Origin: Chlamydiota bacterium
Lineage (GTDB): Bacteria > Chlamydiota > Chlamydiia > Chlamydiales > JACKPQ01
DNA: 41,957 bases
NCBI GenBank assembly: GCA_021772435.1
Contig: JAJFLZ010000011.1
Location: 1 to 41,957, forward strand
Direction: 5' to 3'
Position numbers and translations under genes: made by a program. The notes beneath the pieces are model-generated. The model was given only the letters and a program-made list of their open reading frames with translations. It did no database searches and had not been told where the DNA came from. How positions within the stretch are numbered: the stretch's first letter is position 1; the number at the start of each line of letters is the position of its first letter. Shown here piece by piece: positions 32,877 to 41,679 of the stretch.

Positions 32877-32906
32877 ATTATACCAGAATCCTTTATAGTT
32901 GATCAA
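32877..32906 (-). promoter_or_regulatory. Promoter of recO, probably giving a leaderless message
   Basis: On the minus strand, TTGATC (32901-32906) and TATAAT (32877-32882, extended by TGG) are 18 bases apart. The recO ATG begins 6 bases after the -10 box, so RNA should start at or within a base or two of the A of ATG. Confidence 0.65.
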
Positions 32907-32980
32907 AAGATAGCAAATATTTCGTAATGAATCTCACTGATATTTCAGGGTTTATATATTAAAATATAGGCGAGATTGTG

Positions 32981-35425
32981 TCATGCTTGTTTCAACGATT
33001 CGCACGAAGGTATGTACTGCATTAAACGAGAAATAGCTTCAGTAGTTCGCTTTTGTCGCAGGAGAAATTGAATATACATATGACCAACGTGAAATGAGCT
33101 AGGATACTCGCTGATTGCAGCTTTATAAAAAGCTTCGATGTCATCTAGGTTTGCATCATTTATCTCCTGTTCTTGAGCTCCTCTTAAAAAAACATGTGAT
33201 CTAATTTTGCTGCGGTTAAGCGATGGCGAAATCTTGTTCCAAGACTTCTCATCTGCTAATGCTCTCCATTGATCTAGTGATCCGATTTTTCGAAGAATTA
33301 GACAGCGTTGTTTTGCTTTTTGTCTATTCTCGTAAAATAGCTGACCAGAATTGGTTATTTCTGAGAATAGTTGGTAGGATTCATCTGTCCTACCAAGCCT
33401 AAAAAGAAATTCTGCAAGGTAAAATTTAAGGGTTGGTTGCAAAATGGAATTTTTGTTGTCGCTGATACATTCCTCGAGTGTTTGAACAGACTCGTTAAGT
33501 TTGCCCTCACGCATAAGTGAGTAGGCGTAATAAATTCTTGCTAACGTAAAAGAATTTAAATCTTTCTTGTAAAACTGGATTAAGTGTTTATAAGTCGAGC
33601 TTGAAGGGTCCAGTTTTAAAGCTTCTTCAAGCTTTAGATGAGCCCCCTTCTCAGAACCTTCAGCAAGTTCTTGATGAGCTCTTCTTAATTTTTCTCTGAC
33701 TGACCCGTTTGTCGCTCTTTGCTGGGGTTCCGATGGATTTAGAGGTTTTTCTTTTGTCATGCTTTCATATTGTTTCACCAACCCATGCAAGGGTTTCGCT
33801 AAGCTTTGATACGAAAAAGGCTTATGAGATAACAAAACGCTCCAATGATAATACTCGTGGCAAAATTGAGGGGCAAAGATATCGTCTTCTTTCTTTCTAT
33901 AGGTAATCAGCAGACCATACTCCATTTCTTTAATTTTGTGGGCATTATCAAATGTACGGACTAAGCGAAAAGGGTACAAAGGCGATGAAGGTTTTTGGTA
34001 AGTAGGTTGATATAGCTTGATCTGTTCATTCATAATGAGTGCGATACACTTATTTTTTAAACGAATTGCTTTAGTTGCCCCTACGCAAGTTTCCCTAAGT
34101 GTTTGAGGACTACTAAACAAATTATTAAGGAAAATTCTACTATCACCAAGCCCTAAGCTCGCTTTTGCTATGGTGGTGCCATCATCGAAGAGTTCAACTT
34201 TGATGTCGTTATCGTATGTGTTTACTTGTTTTCCCTTTTTATCAAGAAAACGATTGTAGTTTGTCAATATGACAACATCATCACTAGAAGCGGCGCACGC
34301 TTTGAACCTCTCGTTAGGCCATAATATAATTTCGTGGCGGCTGTTTATGTCGATAATCTCAACTGAATTCCCGCAATCGATGACGGCACAATTTGCCAGA
34401 GTCTCTATGCCTTGAATGTCTTCTGCGAAAGTGTTTTGAGCTACTCTATGTGGTTTGTTTCGTATATCTAATAGACAAATTTCTTTTTCACCTGTTTGTA
34501 GAACCCAAAGATCAGGCGCTATACATTTTGCGTCTATTAGATCTTTTCTTAGATTACTATGTGCAACTAGAGATGCAGAGGATCCATTAGAAATCCGGCC
34601 ACAATTCCACAGCAAATAGGAGTCCCCGCTTTCAAAGTACTGAGCCTCAGCTTCAGCTATATTGATTAGATCCAGGTTTTTATCCAATTCACATGTGTAG
34701 ATTACACTATTGTTGGTATACAGGCATGAAGCAATAAACAATATTTTTCCATCTAAACTCAACTGCATAGACACTTTCTGTATCGATTCTAGATGTGTAT
34801 TAAACTCTATTTGTTTTGTATTTTCGTTAGAGTCGCCAAGCAGGTTTGTGATAGAAACTCTAAAAGAATGATAAGATACAGGTACTAGTGCTGCAAACAC
34901 CGTGTCCTGATTTAACAACATGCCTTTTCTATACTCTTCATTCAGTAAAATAGTTGCTTTCCCATTTTTGTGCGTTGCAACTTCGTCTAAAGAGCAATGA
35001 TTCTTATCAAAAGAAAAAGGAGCAAATGGATTCCCAAATGAGGTCTTGTTACGCATCATTACGACCCTACCAAAATGATCTTCTCCTATCAGCTCTGATT
35101 TTTCATTTGTAGACATTTTAGTGCAGCCCCAGGATCCCATAGTTCCAGAAGTATCTAGTATTGATTTGTCATATATCCAGGGGATGGATATTTTAATGGG
35201 AAATCTTGCAATTGCTCTAAAAATTTTTTCAGCTCGTTCTTCCGAAGGACCTTTTGCTAATTCACATATCCCTGCTTCGGAATCCTCATGTTCAATTATG
35301 CCAGAGTCGATTAACTGATTCTCGGTATCGAATTTTTTAACTAGCACTTGATCACCCTGATCGTGGAGGCAATACGTATGCTTAAAGTTTCGATATTGAA
35401 AAAAGGGTTGATTAGACACCGACAT
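32981..35425 (-). CDS. Large WD-like beta-propeller / TPR protein of unknown function
   Basis: An 814-residue protein without signal peptide or membrane segment. Residues 1-530 are beta-rich, with repeated strand pairs that look like a propeller (for example LSLDGKILFIASCLY and ECVILTNYN-type blades). Residues about 590-720 carry TPR-like helices, clearest in LRRAHQELAEGSEKGAHLKLEEALKLDPSS and the LARIYYAYSLMREGKLNESVQTLEE unit. Such a make-up is a protein-interaction scaffold. It lies between recO and tRNA-Arg, where Chlamydiaceae have nothing similar that I recall, so it may be acquired. GAGAGGT lies 4 bases before the ATG. Function unknown. Confidence 0.75.
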   Translation of the reverse strand: MSVSNQPFFQYRNFKHTYCLHDQGDQVLVKKFDTENQLIDSGIIEHEDSEAGICELAKGPSEERAEKIFRAIARFPIKISIPWIYDKSILDTSGTMGSWGCTKMSTNEKSELIGEDHFGRVVMMRNKTSFGNPFAPFSFDKNHCSLDEVATHKNGKATILLNEEYRKGMLLNQDTVFAALVPVSYHSFRVSITNLLGDSNENTKQIEFNTHLESIQKVSMQLSLDGKILFIASCLYTNNSVIYTCELDKNLDLINIAEAEAQYFESGDSYLLWNCGRISNGSSASLVAHSNLRKDLIDAKCIAPDLWVLQTGEKEICLLDIRNKPHRVAQNTFAEDIQGIETLANCAVIDCGNSVEIIDINSRHEIILWPNERFKACAASSDDVVILTNYNRFLDKKGKQVNTYDNDIKVELFDDGTTIAKASLGLGDSRIFLNNLFSSPQTLRETCVGATKAIRLKNKCIALIMNEQIKLYQPTYQKPSSPLYPFRLVRTFDNAHKIKEMEYGLLITYRKKEDDIFAPQFCHEYYHWSVLLSHKPFSYQSLAKPLHGLVKQYESMTKEKPLNPSEPQQRATNGSVREKLRRAHQELAEGSEKGAHLKLEEALKLDPSSSTYKHLIQFYKKDLNSFTLARIYYAYSLMREGKLNESVQTLEECISDNKNSILQPTLKFYLAEFLFRLGRTDESYQLFSEITNSGQLFYENRQKAKQRCLILRKIGSLDQWRALADEKSWNKISPSLNRSKIRSHVFLRGAQEQEINDANLDDIEAFYKAAISEYPSSFHVGHMYIQFLLRQKRTTEAISRLMQYIPSCESLKQA

Positions 35426-35545
35426 AAAGACCTCTCAAGTTATTGCTTGGGCAGGAATGCTAACTTAAAAATTGAATTTCATCAAGGTTTTATTGCTCTT
35501 GATTGGACTGAAACTACCCATCTAGAACAAATTGAATTGATGTGA

Positions 35546-35551
35546 TAGAAT
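35546..35551 (+). promoter_or_regulatory. -10 box of tRNA-Arg(TCG)
   Basis: TAGAAT preceded by TGTGA, 9 bases before the tRNA, identical in sequence to the -10 of the other tRNA-Arg. No good -35 match is seen at 17 bases. Confidence 0.45.
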
Positions 35552-35560
35552 TGATCGTCT

Positions 35561-35633
35561 GCACCGATAGCTCAATGGATAGAGTACCTGGCTTCGGACC
35601 AGGTGGTTAGAGGTTCGAGTCCTCTTCGGTGCG
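35561..35633 (+). tRNA. tRNA-Arg (anticodon TCG)
   Basis: A 73-base tRNA. Acceptor GCACCGA/TCGGTGC, anticodon stem CCTGG/CCAGG with loop CTTCGGA, T-arm AGAGG-TTCGAGT-CCTCT, discriminator G. Anticodon TCG reads CGA and, if modified, other CGN codons. CCA is not encoded. The next base starts the ATG of the sodium symporter gene, with no spacer. Confidence 0.96.
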
Positions 35634-36956
35634 ATGAGAAGTAATTGGAAATCATCGCTAGGTTTTGTTCTAGCCACGTCAGGGGCAGCTGTTGGCCTTG
35701 GCAATATTCAACGCTTCCCCTACATCGTCTCTGAGGCGGGGGGAGCAGGTTTTGTATTTATTTATTTACTTTGCGTTCTTTTGATCGGAGTGCCCCTTGT
35801 TTTGGTCGAGTTCTCCATCGGTCGTCACACGCAGCGTAATCCCGTCTGTGCTATCGAACGGATACGTCCTGGCAGCCGTTGGAAATGGGTGGGAGGTCTT
35901 GGGATTCTCACGGCATTTTGTATTTTGAGCTACTATTCAGTTATTGCAGGTTGGACGATTGGCTATATCGTGCAGATGCTAACCGGCAAAGTGGAAGATA
36001 TCCATGCTTTTTCTGCCGATCCACTGAAAGTGATGGGCTATATGCTGCTGTTTGTCGGCATTGTCATGGCTGTAGTTCGGAAGGGAATTCATAAAGGGAT
36101 TGAGCGATGGAGTAAAATCTTAATGCCAATACTAGCCGTGCTGCTGGTTGGTCTGATTGTGCAGGCTTTGACATTGCCTAATGCTTGGGAGGGTGTGAAG
36201 TATTATTTGGATCCCGATTTTTCTGAGATTACAGGCAGAACGGTGCTCTTGGCGCTTGGTCAGGCGTTTTTCTCTCTTTGTGTCGGTGAGGCGGTGCTTG
36301 TGACGTATGGAAGCTATGCGGGCAGGAGCGAAAATTTGATCCGCTCGGGAGTCTCGATTGCTATTTTCGATACGGCGATTGCTTTTTTGGCAGGACTTGT
36401 GATTTTTCCAGCACTTTTTGCTTTTGGCAAAGCACCAGCGCAAGGGGTAGGGCTTACTTTTGCTGTGCTGCCAGACGTATTTTTACAAATGCCAGGTGGC
36501 AGTGTGTTTGGGGCGCTGTTTTTTGTTCTACTCGCGTTTGCAGCTATCACAACTGGTATTGCTCTTTTGGAAATACCGGTGATCTACTTTGTTGATTCAA
36601 AAAAATGGTCACGAAACAAAGCTGTTTGGATAGTTGGAATCGCAAGCGTTATTTTGTCGATTCCCTCGGCGCTATCTCACGGCGCTAGTAAGGGCCTAAC
36701 CGAGCTTGATTTTGGTATTGCCGAGTTTAAAGGTTTTTATAACATCATGGACTTTGTCTGGGGCAATTTGGCCATGGTCATTACTGGTGGATTGCTAGCT
36801 GTGTTCACCGGATGGGTCTGGGGAGCGAAAAATGCTGCAGATGAGCTCTCCATCGGTTCAAATTTCAAGCATCTAAAACCCATTTGGATCGGTTTAGTAA
36901 AATACGTGATTCCAGTGGCAATCTTATTAATTTTATTAGGCATTTTTATCGTCTAG
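35634..36956 (+). CDS. Sodium-dependent transporter, NSS/SNF family
   Basis: A 440-residue symporter of the neurotransmitter:sodium type (LeuT fold) with about 11-12 helices. Helix 1 carries the family signature SGAAVGLGNIQRFPY (about 16-30), which holds sodium and substrate ligands, and GGAGFVFIYLLCVLLIGVPL follows. Bacterial members import amino acids such as tyrosine, tryptophan or leucine; substrate not predictable here. The ATG at 35634 directly follows the last base of tRNA-Arg(TCG), no ribosome site is present in the tRNA sequence, and the start is needed to keep helix 1 in register. RNase Z processing would release a leaderless message. Confidence 0.92.
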   Translation: MRSNWKSSLGFVLATSGAAVGLGNIQRFPYIVSEAGGAGFVFIYLLCVLLIGVPLVLVEFSIGRHTQRNPVCAIERIRPGSRWKWVGGLGILTAFCILSYYSVIAGWTIGYIVQMLTGKVEDIHAFSADPLKVMGYMLLFVGIVMAVVRKGIHKGIERWSKILMPILAVLLVGLIVQALTLPNAWEGVKYYLDPDFSEITGRTVLLALGQAFFSLCVGEAVLVTYGSYAGRSENLIRSGVSIAIFDTAIAFLAGLVIFPALFAFGKAPAQGVGLTFAVLPDVFLQMPGGSVFGALFFVLLAFAAITTGIALLEIPVIYFVDSKKWSRNKAVWIVGIASVILSIPSALSHGASKGLTELDFGIAEFKGFYNIMDFVWGNLAMVITGGLLAVFTGWVWGAKNAADELSIGSNFKHLKPIWIGLVKYVIPVAILLILLGIFIV

Positions 36957-36976
36957 ATTTTTTTTTCTAAGCGTTG

Positions 36977-37001
36977 TATACTGATATGTAACGAAGAGGA
37001 G
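36977..37001 (+). promoter_or_regulatory. -10 box and ribosome site of hpf
   Basis: TATACT (36977-36982, preceded by TTG) and a strong GAGGAG (36996-37001) 6 bases before the hpf ATG. A -35 match is poor (TAGATT). Confidence 0.4.
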
Positions 37002-37007
37002 ACAGAT

Positions 37008-37640
37008 ATGCCTAATAATCGTCATATTAGTGAAGATGAACTCGGATACCGTTTAAGCCTGTATGGCAAGCACATGGAAATATCTGAGCCGATCAAAGAT
37101 TACGTCATTGAAAAATTGGCTAAAATCGAACGCTTGTCCGATAAAATTATCGAAGTGAATGTGCGTGTCGAAGTGCAAAAATTGGTACATCACATCGAAA
37201 TTGATATGCTCGTCTCCCAAATGAAAATCTGGGTTCATGCCGATACCGACAATATGTATTCCGCTATCGATAAAGCGTTTGACAGGTTGCAGCGAAAGGT
37301 GCGCAACTGGAAAAACCGCATTCAAGAATACCACGCAAAAAAACCTGTCATGATCGATGTTCCAGTTAATGTCTACCATTTGAGCGAAGATGACGAAGTA
37401 GCTGAATTCAATGAAGAAATCGCAGCTCAAAATACAGAGCAATTAGAAAAAGAATTAGGTGTTCCAAAATCAGTTAAAACCGAAACAATACCGTTAAAGA
37501 CGCTAAGGCCTGATGAAGCTCTGATGAAAATCACGCTCTCGGGTGATGCCTTTATGGTCTATAAAGACGAGCATCATCAAGATCTGCGCGTTGTGTATAA
37601 GCGTCCAGATGGATCTTTTGGTATCATTGCGCCTGTATAA
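37008..37640 (+). CDS. hpf: Ribosome hibernation promoting factor, long form
   Basis: A 210-residue long HPF. The N-terminal S30AE domain (about 15-115) has KHMEISEPIKDYVIEKLAKIERL and AIDKAFDRLQRKVRNWKNRI; the C-terminal dimerisation domain (about 155-208) ends ITLSGDAFMVYKDEHHQDL...VVYKRPDGSFGIIAP, the recognised long-form tail. It pairs 70S ribosomes into inactive 100S dimers in resting cells, which would suit the chlamydial elementary body. It is followed with no gap by the next gene (stop TAA, then ATG). Confidence 0.93.
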   Translation: MPNNRHISEDELGYRLSLYGKHMEISEPIKDYVIEKLAKIERLSDKIIEVNVRVEVQKLVHHIEIDMLVSQMKIWVHADTDNMYSAIDKAFDRLQRKVRNWKNRIQEYHAKKPVMIDVPVNVYHLSEDDEVAEFNEEIAAQNTEQLEKELGVPKSVKTETIPLKTLRPDEALMKITLSGDAFMVYKDEHHQDLRVVYKRPDGSFGIIAPV

Positions 37641-38009
37641 ATGAAGCCTGAAGAGAAGGTGCGAGTGCGCCTTTTAAAATATCTCACTGAACATCTAAAT
37701 TACCCAAAAGAGTTAATCACTGTTGAAAAAGAGTTAGCGCTGCTTCCAGGTAGTGACATGGCACCTAAGCGGCGCTTGGACGTTCTGGTGTATGTGAAAA
37801 AAGAGGGAGAGCTCAAACCCCTTTTGATTATCGAATGTAAAGCAGAGCATGTGACTGATGCTGCATTGCAGCAGGCCCTGGGATATAACCATGTTGTCAA
37901 TGCGCCTTTTATTGCCGTTGTTGGCAAAAGTGAGGCGGTCACAGTGAGTCAAAATGGAAAAGTGATAGGAGGGCTACTTGGCTATGATGAACTTATCGCT
38001 GCTGTCTGA
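37641..38009 (+). CDS. HSDR_N_2-type PD-(D/E)xK-like protein
   Basis: A 122-residue protein with the fold of the type I restriction R-subunit N-terminal domain (HSDR_N_2). The nuclease-like core is RLDVLVYV followed by LLIIECKAE (about 68-76), which gives D...ExK, and QALGYNHVV is also typical. No helicase or other restriction part is present, so it stands alone, as in many bacteria. The start codon directly follows the hpf stop, and its end overlaps the first DUF115 gene by 26 bases, so it is in the hpf operon. Whether it cuts nucleic acid is unknown. Confidence 0.82.
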   Translation: MKPEEKVRVRLLKYLTEHLNYPKELITVEKELALLPGSDMAPKRRLDVLVYVKKEGELKPLLIIECKAEHVTDAALQQALGYNHVVNAPFIAVVGKSEAVTVSQNGKVIGGLLGYDELIAAV

Positions 38010-39363
38010 AAAAAATCCTCTACTAGCTTTAAAAATGCAATCAACTCACGCTACCTCAACATCTAAATATGCATGGAAATACTGCTTGGATGGCGTTGAT
38101 GTTTTGTTTGCCTACGGCGTAGGAGATGGAAGTTTATACACTCAAATAGCTCTATGGCTACGCGAAAATAAAGAGCGAAAATTCATTTGGATTGCCGAGG
38201 ATGAGGGCGATGCTTGGAGTTTTTGTGGATTAGAGGATCCCCAGGTCACACATTGCACACTCGGCGAGATCGAAGTATTGAAACAGGCTGTATGGAAAAG
38301 TGTGCTGCTAAAAGCTGGATGGGCTGTCCCAAGTCATCTGGAAGCGCCCAAGCAACTCATTGAAACATTGCGCTCAGGAATTGCTCTTTTGCTTTTTAAA
38401 GCACGCGATTTTGGTAAACAAGAGCTGTCCAATGTGCTAGATAATCTAGGTGATAAATGTGTAGTGCCGTTTGGACAAATGAAAAAGATGCCAGCAATCA
38501 TTTGCGGCTCAGGGGCATCGCTTGATCCTAAGGCGTTAAAATATTTTGAAAGTCGCGCTTATTTGTTTGCCGGAGGCTCAGCGCTTGGAAAGCTCACAGC
38601 AGATGGAATACAGCCACATTTTGGTGGAGGCGTGGATAGCAATCCTGGCGAGCTTGAAACAGGAAAAGATATCCCGTTTTTTTATACCGATCGCTTTTGT
38701 GCTAAAACACTAAAAAACGTTTCCGGGTCTAAGCTCTGGATCAGAGCAACCGATGAGCTTCCGATTGAAGAATGGATGAGTGATCAGTTGAATCTTGAGT
38801 GTCCAAAGATCGATTTAGGGTGGAGCGTGGGCTGTGCCATAACAGCTATTGCTGCTAAAATGGGATGTGATCCTATTATTTTTCACGGCATGGATTTAGC
38901 GGATGAGAAAGATCAGATTGAGGTAGTTGATAAGTGGGGGAAAAAGACAAAAAGTCGGCAAGATCTGATCATGAGCGCCAGCTTTTTATCAGAGTTGATT
39001 TTGCAATATCCTGATCGAACGTGGATCGATGCAACGCCTCAGGGTCTTACCATTCAAGGAGCAAAAAAGCAATCTCTAAAGAGCATTCAACTGCCTGAGA
39101 TAGTGCTCAAGCCCATTCAGTTTGAAAAACGTATCGCTGATGCAACACATGTGAAAACGCGCGTAGAGAAAAGCATTCAAGAATGTCAAAAACTTTGTCT
39201 GGAAAATTCAAAAGCTAGCTTGTATGAACTAGAATGTGAACTATTTTATCAGTATCACTTAAAGCCGCTTTGGCAACTTTGGAGACCTGTCTTGTTTAGA
39301 GAAGGGGATGAGAAGTTGCAAGCGATGCTATTTTACAAGAGAGTGCTAAAAGCTTATGAATAA
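37984..39363 (+). CDS. DUF115 (MptE-like/Maf-type) family protein, first copy
   Basis: A 459-residue cytosolic protein. The DUF115 domain (about 165-350) has PAIICGSGASLD, LFAGGSALGKLTADGIQPHFGGGVDSNP and GWSVGCAITAIAAKMGCDPIIFHGMDL. The family includes archaeal pterin pyrophosphokinase MptE and motility-associated glycosyltransferases (Maf) that put nonulosonic acids on flagellin. The N-terminal 160 residues and the helical tail are not recognised. ATG 37984 is chosen with AGGAGGG about 10 bases upstream; the track-level upstream TTG is rejected. Paralogue at 39964 with a MORN protein in between. Confidence 0.82.
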   Translation: MMNLSLLSEKNPLLALKMQSTHATSTSKYAWKYCLDGVDVLFAYGVGDGSLYTQIALWLRENKERKFIWIAEDEGDAWSFCGLEDPQVTHCTLGEIEVLKQAVWKSVLLKAGWAVPSHLEAPKQLIETLRSGIALLLFKARDFGKQELSNVLDNLGDKCVVPFGQMKKMPAIICGSGASLDPKALKYFESRAYLFAGGSALGKLTADGIQPHFGGGVDSNPGELETGKDIPFFYTDRFCAKTLKNVSGSKLWIRATDELPIEEWMSDQLNLECPKIDLGWSVGCAITAIAAKMGCDPIIFHGMDLADEKDQIEVVDKWGKKTKSRQDLIMSASFLSELILQYPDRTWIDATPQGLTIQGAKKQSLKSIQLPEIVLKPIQFEKRIADATHVKTRVEKSIQECQKLCLENSKASLYELECELFYQYHLKPLWQLWRPVLFREGDEKLQAMLFYKRVLKAYE

Positions 39364-39967
39364 AATTTTTTATGACACAGGCGAGCTCAGAGGAGAATGT
39401 CCTGAAAGAGGTGGAATGCTAGATGGCGTGGTGAAATTTTTCACGCGTTCTGGATGCTGTTTATCTGAAACACCTTTTTCAAAAGGCAAAAGGCAAGGAA
39501 AGGCGTTTTCTTGGCATGGGGATGGAAAGCTCAAAGCTGAGGAAAATTTTTGTGATGATGTGCCAGATGGTGTGCAGAAGTACTTTTATGATGATGGAAA
39601 TGTAAAGGCAGAGCTTCCTTATGCAAAGGGGTTATTGGATGGTTGGGTCAAGCTCTACTGGCCAGATGGCCGGTTAAAACGTTTGAGTTTTTATCAGGAG
39701 CATATGCGGCATGGATTAGAGCGCATTTGGAATGCAGCGGGATTACTTGTTGATGAAGGCTCTTACTATTTAGGCGCGCCGGTTGGATTGCATAAGCATT
39801 GGTATGGCAATGGGATGTTAAGAGCAAGCCTATTTTACTACAGTTCAAAACGCGTCGATAAAAAGGCTTATAATAGTATGGGAGAGCTGATCTATCAAAA
39901 CAAGACAAGCGATGTGGGCGATCAGGTGGAGACGCATTGGCTGGATGGAGAAATCGTGAAAAAATGA
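39356..39967 (+). CDS. MORN_2-repeat protein (YwqK-like)
   Basis: A 203-residue soluble protein made of about seven MORN_2 units, for example DGNVKAELPYAKGLLDGWVKLYWPDGRLK and YGNGMLRASLFY. No signal peptide or lipobox is seen, in contrast to the MORN lipoprotein at 27163. It overlaps the first DUF115 gene by 8 bases and the second by 4, so the three are made together. MORN proteins of the YwqK type have no agreed function. The layout hints at a structural partner of the DUF115 enzymes. Confidence 0.82.
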   Translation: MNKIFYDTGELRGECPERGGMLDGVVKFFTRSGCCLSETPFSKGKRQGKAFSWHGDGKLKAEENFCDDVPDGVQKYFYDDGNVKAELPYAKGLLDGWVKLYWPDGRLKRLSFYQEHMRHGLERIWNAAGLLVDEGSYYLGAPVGLHKHWYGNGMLRASLFYYSSKRVDKKAYNSMGELIYQNKTSDVGDQVETHWLDGEIVKK

Positions 39968-41670
39968 TGACACTTGCCATTGATCATCTGCAAAGCAGAT
40001 ACCCAGAACTTGCTTTTTTACTTCAGATGTCAAATGAGGTGCCAAAGACAAATTGCGAGGGCTTTACATTGCCTGAGGATTTGGGAGATGTCGAAGGTGT
40101 GTATTTATATGGACTGAACTTGGAGGCGATGGAGTGCTTCCGCGATTGGTTGTCTAGTGATAGCATGCGAGATGTCATTATTATTGAAGATGATCTAGCT
40201 CATCTTATGGGCTTTTTAGAACAAGAAGGAAGCTGTGAGTGGATTTCTCATCCTCAAGTTCATCTCAAAATCCCTTTTAACCACTCGATTGATCAAAGAG
40301 AATTTTGCCTAGATTGCGCTAAAGCACATCCTTTGCAGCGCATTGGTGTCTACGCTGCAAAATCAGGAAATGCAAAGCAGTTTAAAGCATTTTGTTTAGA
40401 GATTAGACGCATGACAACGCTTACCCATGGCCGTTTTTGCGAATATTTTTATCACCACCGTCTCTTTGACAATTTAGTTCCCAACTTCAAACGTTTTGAC
40501 AAGCTGTTTCTCATTCGCCAGTTTAAGGATTTATTTAAAGGGCGGCCGGCCGTGGTTTGCGGGGCAGGGCCGTCACTTGAAGATGCGATCGATGATTTAA
40601 AAGCCAATCGAGACAAAGCTGTTATTTTAGCTGGTGGATCTACAATTGCCGCGCTCAGTAACCAGGGCGTGATGCCCCATTTGGGGCTGGCGATCGATCC
40701 CAATCCGGAAGAATACCCAAGGCTTAAAGCATCGACTGCTTTTATGACACCGCTTGTGATGGGAGCTAGAGTTTTACCCGATATTTTTGACACCAATGCT
40801 TCTGACATTGGCTACATGCAGTCAATTGCATGCGATATCACCGAATACTGGGTGAGCGAGCAATTGGGCATCAATGGAGCATTTCTAGAAGAGGATATGG
40901 GTGAGGAAGCATTATCTGTGACAACATCCTGCATTGCGCTAGCTGAATACATGGGGTGCAGCCCGATCATTTTAGCTGGTGTTGATCTAGCCTTTACTGG
41001 CAAAGATCACTATGCAAAGGGTGTTTTTGCCGATTCAAGCATTGAGCTAGATGAAAAATTACGTGATACAAGAGCTTGTGAGATGCTCATCGAACAAAAA
41101 GGACAAAGCGGTGAAACGTGCTACACCAATGTCAAATGGGTGATGGAAGCCAGCTGTATCTCAGGGTTTGCCCACAAGTCCAAAGCAGACTTTTTCAACG
41201 CTTCGCAAAGAGGGCTGAAAATCGAAAAAATTCCTCATAAGTCCTTGAGAGACATCTTAGAAGCATCAGATGTAAAGCGGATTTACATTGACGGTTTTTT
41301 GCAAACGGCCATACATGAGGCGCAGGTCTCATCGGATAGTTCAGAAAAATTACGCTGTGCTTTGCTGGATTTAAAAACCAGTTTAGGCGCATGCGAGATG
41401 CTTTTGCAAAAACTTATCGATGCATTAGACAGCATGCGAGAAGAATTTAAAATCGATGGTGCACTACTTCTGCTTCATGAAATGGATTTGCAAGAAGAGC
41501 TTGCTTATCGCTGTTTACTTTTTGGAATGATTCCATCGCTTGAGTATGCTATTTCCAGGAAGGAGCGAGAAACTTCAGATGCTGCTAACTGGCGCAAAAA
41601 AAAGAGTCTCTACGTCCAACTATTAGATCGTACCCAATCGCTACTTGCAACTTTTGCTAGTCACTGTTAA
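39964..41670 (+). CDS. DUF115 (MptE-like/Maf-type) family protein, second copy
   Basis: A 568-residue protein with the DUF115 domain near 190-370: RPAVVCGAGPSLEDAI, ILAGGSTIAALSNQGVMPHLGLAIDPNP, then TTSCIALAEYMGCSPIILAGVDLAF. The order of motifs matches the first copy at 37984, so the two are diverged paralogues. It has a longer N-terminal part and a helical tail ending in a charged coiled-coil-like stretch. The ATG at 39964 overlaps the MORN stop (ATGA); an in-frame TTG at 39937 is rejected. A Maf-like glycosyltransferase or a pterin-type kinase are the two family options, and I cannot choose. Confidence 0.82.
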   Translation: MMTLAIDHLQSRYPELAFLLQMSNEVPKTNCEGFTLPEDLGDVEGVYLYGLNLEAMECFRDWLSSDSMRDVIIIEDDLAHLMGFLEQEGSCEWISHPQVHLKIPFNHSIDQREFCLDCAKAHPLQRIGVYAAKSGNAKQFKAFCLEIRRMTTLTHGRFCEYFYHHRLFDNLVPNFKRFDKLFLIRQFKDLFKGRPAVVCGAGPSLEDAIDDLKANRDKAVILAGGSTIAALSNQGVMPHLGLAIDPNPEEYPRLKASTAFMTPLVMGARVLPDIFDTNASDIGYMQSIACDITEYWVSEQLGINGAFLEEDMGEEALSVTTSCIALAEYMGCSPIILAGVDLAFTGKDHYAKGVFADSSIELDEKLRDTRACEMLIEQKGQSGETCYTNVKWVMEASCISGFAHKSKADFFNASQRGLKIEKIPHKSLRDILEASDVKRIYIDGFLQTAIHEAQVSSDSSEKLRCALLDLKTSLGACEMLLQKLIDALDSMREEFKIDGALLLLHEMDLQEELAYRCLLFGMIPSLEYAISRKERETSDAANWRKKKSLYVQLLDRTQSLLATFASHC

Positions 41671-41679
41671 TCATAAGAT

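Noticed and set aside
35348..35545. Plus-strand 65-codon frame overlapping the start of the WD/TPR-like gene
   Set aside because: It overlaps the opposite coding region, has no good ribosome site and runs into the tRNA-Arg promoter. At most it is a remnant.
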